Shown: positions 39,958 to 52,577 of the stretch, in pieces
Position numbering within the stretch: the first letter of the stretch is position 1
How the letters are laid out: each line of letters starts with the position of its first letter
Assembly: GCF_040807025.1 (NCBI RefSeq)
Contig: NC_090947.1
Location: forward strand, 3,348,001 to 3,412,000
Reading direction: 5' to 3'
From: Struthio camelus
Lineage: Eukaryota; Chordata; Aves; Struthioniformes; Struthionidae
DNA length: 64,000 bases
Translations under genes and position numbers: made by a program
Notes under the pieces: generated by a model
What the model was told of the DNA's origin: nothing
Databases searched by the model: none
Seen by the model: only the letters and a program-made list of their open reading frames with translations

Positions 39958-42900
39958 GTGATATTGCAGGAAGAGCATGCTGACCACCTGAGCTGTGTCA
40001 TGCAGCAGCAAGCTGTGCTTGCCGTCACTGCAATGACATATGCGCCCCAGTCCTGGGCTTGGCTAAGACCTCCCCCCCGTGAAGCCACAATGGCAGCTGG
40101 AAGGCATCCTCCATGCTGGGGGAGTCTGCGGGTGCTGTCTGCTGGACCTCTGCTCTCCCCTGCCCTGGGCCTGATAGTGGGGGAGATGGAGGGCAGATAA
40201 GGCCCTGGGGCTTCCCCTGCCTGGACTTTTCCTCAAAAGGGTGGGGGCAGGAGATGGAGAGGGCATTGGGCACATGCTGATAGGCTTGTCCTCTGTCTTG
40301 GGCCAGCATGCCAAGATTAGGTGGTGCCTCCCTGAAGGGCTCCCCCACCTTGCCTGGGTAATACCATGGGGTCTCCTGAAGGAATCATTTTCAGCCCCAG
40401 GGTCTGACATGCACCACTCCATCCTTGCAGCAAAGCAAAGCTAACTCTGGAGGATCACCTGAACAACAGCCAGCTTCTGCAGTGTCTTCTCCTGTCTTCC
40501 AAGACAAGGCACACAGAGCCTGGATGCTGCTGTCTGTCCCCAGCGTGTGTGCTGGGTGAGCTATGGGGAGCCTGCTTATTCCTCTGGGCCAGTCCTGGGC
40601 TATCTTGTGCTTATACACAAGTGGAACGTCCAAGCCAGGGCATGATCCCATTTTTGCTTTCCCACCATCATTCCTCCCCCCCCCCCGCCCCCGCCCCTTA
40701 TCCTGGACAGCATTGCATGCAGCGCTCACAGGCTGGTCTCTTTGCAGCAGCTTTCCCCTACTGACCCTCTCCCCGGACACTGCAGGGCCACAGGACCCTG
40801 CTCCCTTAGGCAAGAGGAACTTATGTCCCTCTCCTGTGGGCAAAGGGAAGAAGTGACACCAGGTCTTTCTTGCAGATCTTGGCTGCTGTGGACAGCATGC
40901 TGCACGTGCTCAGCTCTCCCATCTCTGGTCTCCTGGAGCTGCAAAACATCTTGCAGGTGTGGCATTTGCTAAGATTGTGATTCACAGGGTCACTTCCTTA
41001 CCCCAAAGGGAAGGGACCTTGTCAAGTAGATGCTCTTGCCCAGAACCAGGCACAGAGCTCCTACTGCAGGAAAGATGGTCTCCCTCAGGGCTGTTTTGTG
41101 AGCCCAGTCTCTCCCAGCTGCAGTTAGAGTCCTTTCTTTCTCTGCATCCCACTCCTGCAGCGTAAGGGGAAAGCCTTGCCCACATTCACCTCCAAGCCAA
41201 CGCTCCCCCGAAACCTTGCCCTTTACCGAAGAAGTGGGAGGCATCGGATCGTCTTTATTAGGCTGCACAGAGCTGGCAGCTGGCACTGCCAGTCTCCTTC
41301 CCCTAACCCCTTGTGCTTTCCTTCTCAGATCCAAGCACAGCACTGACCCACTGGTACCTGCCCTTCCTGAAGCTTTCTTCCTCTGTCTTCCTAGTGGCTC
41401 ACAGTGCCCTTCACCTGGGAACTGCTTACCTCAAAGCCTTCTGGCCCTGGGGAGGGGACAGAGGGCCATTTTGGGAAGAAGCAGAGGCTATAGCGGGAAT
41501 GAGATTTGGCTGTCTGCATAGCCACAGCAGGTCAGTCTGGAGGACTTGCCCCACAGCTGTGAAGGAGTTGGGCGGCAACCACCCAGTTACAGGTTTTTCC
41601 TCCTGCTTCAGCCACCCAAAGTGTAAACCTGGCCAAGCATTTAGCAGAGCTGCCACTCTTGGAGCAGCCGTCAGGACACAGAGCAGACCAGACTTTTCTC
41701 TTCCATCTTTTCCTGGCCTTCACCAAGTCCAAGCAAGCAGCTGTGCGTGAGAAGACTGTGGTGTGGATTGCCAGGCTATGTGAACACATCTGTTCAGCTC
41801 TTCATTGCTGCAGGTAAGGTGTGTCTGGTCCAGGCAACCTCCAGCTACCTCATCACCCCTTTCTGGTGCCCCAGAGCCCCCTGTGGCTCCATGCTCCTGC
41901 CAAAGGAAGCCCGGAGACAGTTTAGGGCACACAGCAAGCCCCTGCCATGAGGCAAAGATCTTGGCCCTACCTCTTGGGCTTCCCTTTCCAGGTCCTGCAC
42001 TTTCAGGAGCCAGCAGTGCTCCCAGACCCATGCAGAGTAGGACCGCTTTGGGTGTATGCTGTGGGCCCAACAAGTCTGGCAGCCCTCCCTGCCTTGGGCT
42101 GCTGCCCAGCTGCATTGGGAACCAGGGCTGGCAGGACCCTCCAATGCTCTGGCTCACCTAGCATCCAGCCCAGGATGAACCATTGCTTCAGGCTCTGGTT
42201 CCGACCAACACCCCTCAGCCATGGTGCTAGAGCTGCCCCCATCTCCCCAGACCTGCTGCCACTTGGAATGAATCAGTGACATCCCTGCCCAACTCAGAAA
42301 GAAGCTTTTCCCAATTCTAGGCCAACTTGGTGGGGTGCCTTACCCTGTGCTGCGCCTACAGTGATCAGACGACCAGCTGTGGGTGCTCTTCATCACCTGC
42401 ACTGATTGATCCTGCAGCAAGGAAGTAAGAGAGGCTGCATTTGTCTGGGTCATTCCAGACACAGACAGCCAGGCAAGGCACCACACTGCCTTGGCAACTC
42501 TCTTGCAGGAGAGAAAAGAGCAAGAAACCTCACAAACATAGGTATGGGGCAGCACATCTGCCTCCTCCCCACACACACACTGGGGAGGGAGGAAGGGACA
42601 TTTATGCAGTACTGAAACTGCAGGCATCTCAGACTTTATGCAAGGACATTGCATGCCGGGGGGGGGGGGGGTCATCCCCTCCCTGGGTATGGAGGGACTG
42701 AAAAATCTTCGGCAGCACCTACTCCTAGGTCTTCTCTCTTGCTTCAGAATGAAAAGAAAGCTCAGATTTGTCTGCCCTTCTGTATCCTTAAAAGCAACTT
42801 CCCCTTTCTGCCCTTGTAGCAAGCCCAGGCTTTCCCTGGGAATCCTGCTCTCCAGGCTTTCCTGGCATGTCCACTTTCATTGTCAGTGAGATATCTCCCT

Positions 42901-44407
42901 GAAGCCCTCAGTAGGCCATCTCCGACTTGTCCAGCCCTCCTGCCGACTGCTCTGTGTTTCCCCTCCTGTTCAGGCAGGGAGCTGTTGCCCAATGGCTCAT
43001 AGCCTCTACAGCTCCAGAAGGCCTGGGAATCTGCTGACAGCTTCTGGTCTTCAGAGTTCAACAGTGCCAGTGAAATCATCACAGTAAGGAGCACCTCCCT
43101 CATTAAGACTGCTGGACATGAGGAATTGATTGGATGAAAAGAGGGATCCCTAATCAGTGGGGCTGATGGGTCCCTTTGTTCACTGGATGTTCCCATGGTC
43201 CCTGAGCAGGAACTAAACAAAGGCTTCCCTCCTGGTCTCCCGCAAGCTCTGGTCTCCCACAGGAGCAGTGCATAGGAAATACGACCCGCAACAATCCATT
43301 TTCTCTCCTGTGCCATCACCCAGCCCAGCACAGTCCCTGCTCCCTGTGCTGGCCAGCACAGCCCCACATCTCTCTCCAGAGCCACTTGCTGCTCAGCAAT
43401 GCACCACCATTGGGGCACTCAGTGTAACAGATCTATCTGCCCTGACCCTCCTTTCTCCAGTAGGTGTTTTGCAAATACCTGCTGCCCTCCAAGAGGACAG
43501 TCATCATCCTCACAGCCATCAAGACCATGACAGCTTGCAGCACCCATGCCAGGCAGGTAGCTGCTCACATATTGGATGAGCTTATAACAGGCTATGCCTG
43601 CCTCTTCCAGAGAATTGCTTTCCTCCTGCAGCCATATCTCAAGGGCGCCTGACACCTTTAGGCCAGCATAGAGCTGAGGCAACAGAATTAGTTCTTGGTA
43701 GGAGCTGGGGAAATGGCTGCACAATGGCAGCAGGCCCATTCTCAGTCATGTACCTGGAGGTGCTGAAGAGCATAAGGTGCATCTGCAGAAGCCTGCTATA
43801 GATCAGCGAGACCTGTGCCCAGCTCGGCTTGGGCAGGGCTCTTCTCACGTGACTGGTGTGTACCCAGATGAGGTGGTTGTGAGCCTGTTACGCTGTTCCC
43901 AATCATACAACAGGTAGGACGGGCCTGCCTACCTTTAGTGCTTGTGACGCATCAGACTTTAGTGCTCATCCCAAGTGGGCTGCTAGATAAAGGGCAATTT
44001 TCAGGACCCTGCACGAGCGGCTGGGACCTCCACTGCCCCCATTGTCCCAGCCCTGGTTCAGCAACAAGGGCTGCAGGAACCGTAGTGCTCCAAGTATATC
44101 CACCTTCAGCATCAGAGCCTGGCTGCCTTGCTCCCGCTCTTCCCACAAGGGATTTCAGCTTGGCTTTATGCTACCTGCTAGGGCAGGGTCCACTGGGTGC
44201 TCCTAGCAAGGGGACAGTAGGGCAAGAAGGGCTGGCAGTCACCTACGCCCTCCAGACTCACCCTAGCTATGATGCCAGGGCCAAAACCTTGCTGACAGAA
44301 CATTCTGGGCGTGCAGTGCTGCTGCAGGCATGTGGAGAGTGATGATCTCCAAGCCCAGGGATGCAGAGACGGTGCTGCGAGAGTTGCTTGGCATGCTGGA
44401 AGAGTGA
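39958..44407 (+). pseudogene. MROH-like pseudogene, exons A-F (unit U7)
   Basis: Same structure as in U2. Exon D is uninterrupted here, but the exon E stop and frame change remain. Confidence 0.7.
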
Positions 44408-45473
44408 TTGCTGTAAAGACATCCAACTCTGACAAAAGGAAAACACAGACATCTTTTCCTTAGCTGTGAGTTTCTGACCGAGGTCTTGCTCATGGTCAGG
44501 GATGCGACTGCCTTTCTTGAGCAAGAGGCAGGGCCTCCTCTGCACTCCCTCATCTGCAAACAAAGCATAAACTCGCCTGGGCCACAAAGACATAGCGCCA
44601 CCAGGCCACAGGTGGCATGGCTGTGCCAAGAACCAGGCCTGCTAGGCATCTGCTATGCAAACACACAACTTATTCAGGCAGCTCACTGTCCTCCTCCATC
44701 TCTGCCTTGCTCATCTGGTTGCAAACCAGGATTAGGGGTGGGACCATGGTTATGGGCCACGGCAGGACCAGTGCACAGCTCAGGCAGGCTGAAAGGGCTG
44801 GTTCATGGAAAAAAGGTAGACTGCACGGTACATAATGCCAGACACCCCCCAGACTTCCCCATCCAGGGTGACATCTGCACCACTCCAGGGCCGGCTAAAT
44901 GAGTCCTTGTCAAAAACAGGAGCTGAGGCACAGCGAGCTTTGAGGCACAGCGAGCACACCAAAGACTTCCTGCCATTTCGAGCTGGCCTTTGCCTGCCTT
45001 GGTCGGACCCACAGCATTGGTCTCTCTCCACTTCCTCCCCAATGACTATTACTCCAGGCCTACTCACTGCAGCAAAGGCCACCCTGCTAAAATGCCTCTC
45101 CCACCAATCCGGCCTCAAAGCAAAGACGTCCCGGCAAGCTAATCTGCCTGTGCCATCGCTAGTTCAGGGCACACTCACCTTCCTTCCCTCCCAATACCTT
45201 CAACAGCTCTATGCACAACATACGCCCTGCACGCTCACCACAGTGAAACCGTCCTCCCACAAACCAGGCCTCCCATCAAAGACCTCCAGCCATTACGAGC
45301 TGGCCTTTGCCTGCCTGCTTGGGCCCCACAGTATTGGCCCCCCCCTCTTCAGCTGCCTCCCCTGACAAAGTGGGTCCCATACGCCAGACCTACTCACTGC
45401 TTCCTCCAGCAAACGCCACCCTGCTAAAATGCCTCTCCCACCAACACAGTTTCACAGCAAGATCTCCAGACCT

Positions 45474-45745
45474 CCATTCTCTGGTTTGTCTCATCTTCTG
45501 AATTCAAATCAGTCCATTTCCTATCTACGTCACATAACCTTCTGTAAAAGGCTGATGGATTTTTCTTCGAGCCCTGCCTCACTTCACACAGTTTAGACAC
45601 AGTCTTTGGTTGAGGCAGTCCATATCGAACCCCATACAGTACCAATTGCTTCAACTGAGCTCTTTCTCTCCCTACATTAGGATCCCACTCCGGGTCCCTT
45701 GTTGTAGGTAGATAAGTCTCAGAGTCATCCTGCATATCATTCCTC
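45474..45745 (-). mobile_element. truncated ERV gag capsid fragment (U7)
   Basis: Same relic and breakpoints; Tyr variant. Confidence 0.8.
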
Positions 45746-48700
45746 GTCTGGGGCAGAGGGGACTCAGCTGCTGCTCTGTGGGATGGGCAGGGAGGGGCAT
45801 CTCAGGTGGTACAAGGCAGCAATGATGTGGGCAGAGACCTTTCCTGCCTGCCTGCAAGCAAGCTCCTAACCTGGATGTGCTTGGAACTTTTCCCCACATG
45901 CTATGCTCCAGCATTGCACCCTGTCTGCTGGGCACCTCTCAGTCCTGATGAGCACATGGGAGATGGGTCTGCCCCACGCCACTTCCCTGAGGCAGGGGTT
46001 ACTGTGTCTGCACAAGCAGGGGTGCTCTTGGGCAGAAGGCTTATGTCTTTCCTCTAGTCTCTCCTGTCAGCCCCTATAGCTCTATCAACTCTCTTTTTTA
46101 TCAGCTCCAGCCTGGTTCTGCCAAGAGAGGAGATGGAAGCCCTGTAATACAAGTATGCCTTTTACAGAACCCAAGAATAAGTACCTGCAGCCATTTCTGT
46201 CTGGGCTGTACTTGCATCTGCTGGTGGGTCCCTCTATGTTTGTGTGTGCCATGGTCAGCATTCCCTGCAGGGCTGCTGGCTGTGCAGAGCTGCTCCTTCT
46301 AGGTATCTAAATCATCACTGCATGCTCTGCAATGCCCTAGTACTGCTGTCCATGCCTCTGCCTTCTTATGCTCTCTGTTTGTCCCATTCTGGCCTCCATC
46401 TGCAGCCTCTGCAGAGTCACCAGCACTAATGCTTTGGCGTGGGAGCAGCTTTTCCTCTGGAGACTGGATACGGCAGAGACACTTAAGGTGGAGGGGACAC
46501 CCAGCACACCTGAGGGAAGGGAGACGTCTAGCATGGCACTGGCACTGAGGACAGGACTGAGGTGGCTGAACAGGAGAAGTGTGGGGCACTTGTTCATGGG
46601 CACAGCCATTCCCACTGTGGGGCTGCAAGAGCCACTTAGAAGACCTGCAAGCTGGGAAAAGGGGACCAACAATGGCGTCGCCCTGAGTGCCAGTGCTGAG
46701 ATGGGGGCACCTGGGCTCTGCCAGCCCTGTCAGCTGCTTACTGGGTGCTAGCAGCTCCCACGCCCCATGCTTGGCTGTGCTCTCCAGGTGATATTGCAGG
46801 AAGAGCATGCTGACCACCTGAGCTGTGTCATGCAGCAGCAAGCTGTGCTTGCCGTCACTGCAATGACATATGCGCCCCAGTCCTGGGCTTGGCTAAGACC
46901 TCCCCCCCGTGAAGCCACAATGGCAGCTGGAAGGCATCCTCCATGCTGGGGGAGTCTGCGGGTGCTGTCTGCTGGACCTCTGCTCTCCCCTGCCCTGGGC
47001 CTGATAGTGGGGGAGATGGAGGGCAGATAAGGCCCTGGGGCTTCCCCTGCCTGGACTTTTCCTCAAAAGGGTGGGGGCAGGAGATGGAGAGGGCATTGGG
47101 CACATGCTGATAGGCTTGTCCTCTGTCTTGGGCCAGCATGCCAAGATTAGGTGGTGCCTCCCTGAAGGGCTCCCCCACCTTGCCTGGGTAATACCATGGG
47201 GTCTCCTGAAGGAATCATTTTCAGCCCCAGGGTCTGACATGCACCACTCCATCCTTGCAGCAAAGCAAAGCTAACTCTGGAGGATCACCTGAACAACAGC
47301 CAGCTTCTGCAGTGTCTTCTCCTGTCTTCCAAGACAAGGCACACAGAGCCTGGATGCTGCTGTCTGTCCCCAGCGTGTGTGCTGGGTGAGCTATGGGGAG
47401 CCTGCTTATTCCTCTGGGCCAATCCTGGGCTATCTTGTGCTTATACACAAGTGGAACGTCCAAGCCAGGGCATGATCCCATTTTTGCTTTCCCACCATCA
47501 TTCCTCCCCCCCCCCCCCGCCCCCGCCCCTTATCCTGGACAGCATTGCATGCAGCGCTCACAGGCTGGTCTCTTTGCAGCAGCTTTCCCCTACTGACCCT
47601 CTCCCCGGACACTGCAGGGCCACAGGACCCTGCTCCCTTAGGCAAGAGGAACTTATGTCCCTCTCCTGTGGGCAAAGGGAAGAAGTGACACCAGGTCTTT
47701 CTTGCAGATCTTGGCTGCTGTGGACAGCATGCTGCACGTGCTCAGCTCTCCCATCTCTGGTCTCCTGGAGCTGCAAAACATCTTGCAGGTGTGGCATTTG
47801 CTAAGATTGTGATTCACAGGGTCACTTCCTTACCCCAAAGGGAAGGGACCTTGTCAAGTAGATGCTCTTGCCCAGAACCAGGCACAGAGCTCCTACTGCA
47901 GGAAAGATGGTCTCCCTCAGGGCTGTTTTGTGAGCCCAGTCTCTCCCAGCTGCAGTTAGAGTCCTTTCTTTCTCTGCATCCCACTCCTGCAGCGTAAGGG
48001 GAAAGCCTTGCCCACATTCACCTCCAAGCCAACGCTCCCCCGAAACCTTGCCCTTTACCGAAGAAGTGGGAGGCATCGGATCGTCTTTATTAGGCTGCAC
48101 AGAGCTGGCAGCTGGCACTGCCAGTCTCCTTCCCCTAACCCCTTGTGCTTTCCTTCTCAGATCCAAGCACAGCACTGACCCACTGGTACCTGCCCTTCCT
48201 GAAGCTTTCTTCCTCTGTCTTCCTAGTGGCTCACAGTGCCCTTCACCTGGGAACTGCTTACCTCAAAGCCTTCTGGCCCTGGGGAGGGGACAGAGGGCCA
48301 TTTTGGGAAGAAGCAGAGGCTATAGCGGGAATGAGATTTGGCTGTCTGCATAGCCACAGCAGGTCAGTCTGGAGGACTTGCCCCACAGCTGTGAAGGAGT
48401 TGGGCGGCAACCACCCAGTTACAGGTTTTTCCTCCTGCTTCAGCCACCCAAAGTGTAAACCTGGCCAAGCATTTAGCAGAGCTGCCACTCTTGGAGCAGC
48501 CGTCAGGACACAGAGCAGACCAGACTTTTCTCTTCCATCTTTTCCTGGCCTTCACCAAGTCCAAGCAAGCAGCTGTGCGTGAGAAGACTGTGGTGTGGAT
48601 TGCCAGGCTATGTGAACACATCTGTTCAGCTCTTCATTGCTGCAGGTAAGGTGTGTCTGGTCCAGGCAACCTCCAGCTACCTCATCACCCCTTTCTGGTG

Positions 48701-51700
48701 CCCCAGAGCCCCCTGTGGCTCCATGCTCCTGCCAAAGGAAGCCCGGAGACAGTTTAGGGCACACAGCAAGCCCCTGCCATGAGGCAAAGATCTTGGCCCT
48801 ACCTCTTGGGCTTCCCTTTCCAGGTCCTGCACTTTCAGGAGCCAGCAGTGCTCCCAGCCCCATGCAGAGTAGGACCGCTTTGGGTGTATGCTGTGGGCCC
48901 AACAAGTCTGGCAGCCCTCCCTGCCTTGGGCTGCTGCCCAGCTGCATTGGGAACCAGGGCTGGCAGGACCCTCCAATGCTCTGGCTCACCTAGCATCCAG
49001 CCCAGGATGAACCATTGCTTCAGGCTCTGGTTCCGACCAACACCCCTCAGCCATGGTGCTAGAGCTGCCCCCATCTCCCCAGACCTGCTGCCACTTGGAA
49101 TGAATCAGTGACATCCCTGCCCAACTCAGAAAGAAGCTTTTCCCAATTCTAGGCCAACTTGGTGGGGTGCCTTACCCTGTGCTGCGCCTACAGTGATCAG
49201 ACGACCAGCTGTGGGTGCTCTTCATCACCTGCACTGATTGATCCTGCAGCAAGGAAGTAAGAGAGGCTGCATTTGTCTGGGTCATTCCAGACACAGACAG
49301 CCAGGCAAGGCACCACACTGCCTTGGCAACTCTCTTGCAGGAGAGAAAAGAGCAAGAAACCTCACAAACATAGGTATGGGGCAGCACATCTGCCTCCTCC
49401 CCACACACACACTGGGGAGGGAGGAAGGGACATTTATGCAGTACTGAAACTGCAGGCATCTCAGACTTTATGCAAGGACATTGCATGCCGGGGGGGGGGG
49501 GGGTCATCCCCTCCCTGGGTATGGAGGGACTGAAAAATCTTCGGCAGCACCTACTCCTAGGTCTTCTCTCTTGCTTCAGAATGAAAAGAAAGCTCAGATT
49601 TGTCTGCCCTTCTGTATCCTTAAAAGCAACTTCCCCTTTCTGCCCTTGTAGCAAGCCCAGGCTTTCCCTGGGAATCCTGCTCTCCAGGCTTTCCTGGCAT
49701 GTCCACTTTCATTGTCAGTGAGATATCTCCCTGAAGCCCTCAGTAGGCCATCTCCGACTTGTCCAGCCCTCCTGCCGACTGCTCTGTGTTTCCCCTCCTG
49801 TTCAGGCAGGGAGCTGTTGCCCAATGGCTCATAGCCTCTACAGCTCCAGAAGGCCTGGGAATCTGCTGACAGCTTCTGGTCTTCAGAGTTCAACAGTGCC
49901 AGTGAAATCATCACAGTAAGGAGCACCTCCCTCATTAAGACTGCTGGACATGAGGAATTGATTGGATGAAAAGAGGGATCCCTAATCAGTGGGGCTGATG
50001 GGTCCCTTTGTTCACTGGATGTTCCCATGGTCCCTGAGCAGGAACTAAACAAAGGCTTCCCTCCTGGTCTCCCGCAAGCTCTGGTCTCCCACAGGAGCAG
50101 TGCATAGGAAATACGACCCGCAACAATCCATTTTCTCTCCTGTGCCATCACCCAGCCCAGCACAGTCCCTGCTCCCTGTGCTGGCCAGCACAGCCCCACA
50201 TCTCTCTCCAGAGCCACTTGCTGCTCAGCAATGCACCACCATTGGGGCACTCAGTGTAACAGATCTATCTGCCCTGACCCTCCTTTCTCCAGTAGGTGTT
50301 TTGCAAATACCTGCTGCCCTCCAAGAGGACAGTCATCATCCTCACAGCCATCAAGACCATGACAGCTTGCAGCACCCATGCCAGGCAGGTAGCTGCTCAC
50401 ATATTGGATGAGCTTATAACAGGCTATGCCTGCCTCTTCCAGAGAATTGCTTTCCTCCTGCAGCCATATCTCAAGGGCGCCTGACACCTTTAGGCCAGCA
50501 TAGAGCTGAGGCAACAGAATTAGTTCTTGGTAGGAGCTGGGGAAATGGCTGCACAATGGCAGCAGGCCCATTCTCAGTCATGTACCTGGAGGTGCTGAAG
50601 AGCATAAGGTGCATCTGCAGAAGCCTGCTATAGATCAGCGAGACCTGTGCCCAGCTCGGCTTGGGCAGGGCTCTTCTCACGTGACTGGTGTGTACCCAGA
50701 TGAGGTGGTTGTGAGCCTGTTACGCTGTTCCCAATCATACAACAGGTAGGACGGGCCTGCCTACCTTTAGTGCTTGTGACGCATCAGACTTTAGTGCTCA
50801 TCCCAAGTGGGCTGCTAGATAAAGGGCAATTTTCAGGACCCTGCACGAGCGGCTGGGACCTCCACTGCCCCCATTGTCCCAGCCCTGGTTCAGCAACAAG
50901 GGCTGCAGGAACCGTAGTGCTCCAAGTATATCCACCTTCAGCATCAGAGCCTGGCTGCCTTGCTCCCTCTCTTCCCACAAGGGATTTCAGCTTGGCTTTA
51001 TGCTACCTGCTAGGGCAGGGTCCACTGGGTGCTCCTAGCAAGGGGACAGTAGGGCAAGAAGGGCTGGCAGTCACCTACGCCCTCCAGACTCACCCTAGCT
51101 ATGATGCCAGGGCCAAAACCTTGCTGACAGAACATTCTGGGCGTGCAGTGCTGCTGCAGGCATGTGGAGAGTGATGATCTCCAAGCCCAGGGATGCAGAG
51201 ACGGTGCTGCGAGAGTTGCTTGGCATGCTGGAAGAGTGATTGCTGTAAAGACATCCAACTCTGACAAAAGGAAAACACAGACATCTTTTCCTTAGCTGTG
51301 AGTTTCTGACCGAGGTCTTGCTCATGGTCAGGGATGCGACTGCCTTTCTTGAGCAAGAGGCAGGGCCTCCTCTGCACTCCCTCATCTGCAAACAAAGCAT
51401 AAACTCGCCTGGGCCACAAAGACATAGCGCCACCAGGCCACAGGTGGCATGGCTGTGCCAAGAACCAGGCCTGCTAGGCATCTGCTATGCAAACACACAA
51501 CTTATTCAGGCAGCTCACTGTCCTCCTCCATCTCTGCCTTGCTCATCTGGTTGCAAACCAGGATTAGGGGTGGGACCATGGTTATGGGCCACGGCAGGAC
51601 CAGTGCACAGCTCAGGCAGGCTGAAAGGGCTGGTTCATGGAAAAAAGGTAGACTGCACGGTACATAATGCCAGACACCCCCCAGACTTCCCCATCCAGGG

Positions 51701-52577
51701 TGACATCTGCACCACTCCAGGGCCGGCTAAATGAGTCCTTGTCAAAAACAGGAGCTGAGGCACAGCGAGCTTTGAGGCACAGCGAGCACACCAAAGACTT
51801 CCTGCCATTTCGAGCTGGCCTTTGCCTGCCTTGGTCGGACCCACAGCATTGGTCTCTCTCCACTTCCTCCCCAATGACTATTACTCCAGGCCTACTCACT
51901 GCAGCAAAGGCCACCCTGCTAAAATGCCTCTCCCACCAATCCGGCCTCAAAGCAAAGACGTCCCGGCAAGCTAATCTGCCTGTGCCATTGCTAGTTCAGG
52001 GCACACTCACCTTCCTTCCCTCCCAATACCTTCAACAGCTCTATGCACAACATACGCCCTGCACGCTCACCACAGTGAAACCGTCCTCCCACAAACCAGG
52101 CCTCCCATCAAAGACCTCCAGCCATTACGAGCTGGCCTTTGCCTGCCTGCTTGGGCCCCACAGTATTGGCCCCCCCCTCTTCAGCTGCCTCCCCTGACAA
52201 AGTGGGTCCCATACGCCAGACCTACTCACTGCTTCCTCCAGCAAACGCCACCCTGCTAAAATGCCTCTCCCACCAACACAGTTTCACAGCAAGATCTCCA
52301 GACCTCCATTCTCTGGTTTGTCTCATCTTCTGAATTCAAATCAGTCCATTTCCTATCTACGTCACATAACCTTCTGTAAAAGGCTGATGGATTTTTCTTC
52401 GAGCCCTGCCTCACTTCACACAGTTTAGACACAGTCTTTGGTTGAGGCAGTCCATATCGAACCCCATACAGTACCAATTGCTTCAACTGAGCTCTTTCTC
52501 TCCCTACATTAGGATCCCACTCCGGGTCCCTTGTTGTAGGTAGATAAGTCTCAGAGTCATCCTGCATATCATTCCTC
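45746..52577. repeat. array unit U8 (terminal, 6832 bp)
   Basis: This is the last unit. It passes without a break into single-copy gag sequence. It has three private substitutions: gtcccattc near 46385, gccaatcct near 47422, and gccattgct near 51988. Its C-run near 47506-47518 is 13, the longest in the array. An excess of private variants is typical of an edge unit that is less often homogenised. Confidence 0.97.
46788..51239 (+). pseudogene. MROH-like pseudogene, exons A-F (unit U8)
   Basis: Same structure as in U2, with exon D uninterrupted. This copy lies nearest the inverted, better preserved MROH gene at 55118-61657 and faces towards it. Confidence 0.7.

Larger units (their letters stand above)
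38916..45745. repeat. array unit U7 (complete, 6830 bp)
   Basis: It lacks the extra A, has a G-run of 14, and has a C-run of 11 near 40676-40686. It combines the cagacccat form of U4-U6 with the no-insertion form of U1, U2 and U8, which makes it a mosaic. Confidence 0.97.
1..52577. repeat. macrosatellite array of 6.83-kb tandem units
   Basis: Eight head-to-tail copies are visible: one left-truncated unit and seven complete ones. Unit-to-unit junctions (gag sequence ending cattcctc, followed by gtctgggg) fall after 4760, 11590, 18421, 25254, 32085, 38915 and 45745. The array stops after 52577, where the same gag sequence runs on uninterrupted into unique DNA. Complete-unit lengths are 6830, 6831, 6833, 6831, 6830, 6830 and 6832 bp. 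Only about ten substitutions and three indel sites were noticed between copies, so the units are well over 99% identical. The left end of the array is outside the window, so total copy number is unknown. Long shared reading frames inside the units are conserved only because the units are nearly identical. Confidence 0.98.

Noticed and set aside
1..52577. CRISPR array or bacterial origin for the repeats
   Set aside because: The units are about 6.8 kb without short spacers, and the window holds GT/AG-spliced exons and a vertebrate retrovirus relic.
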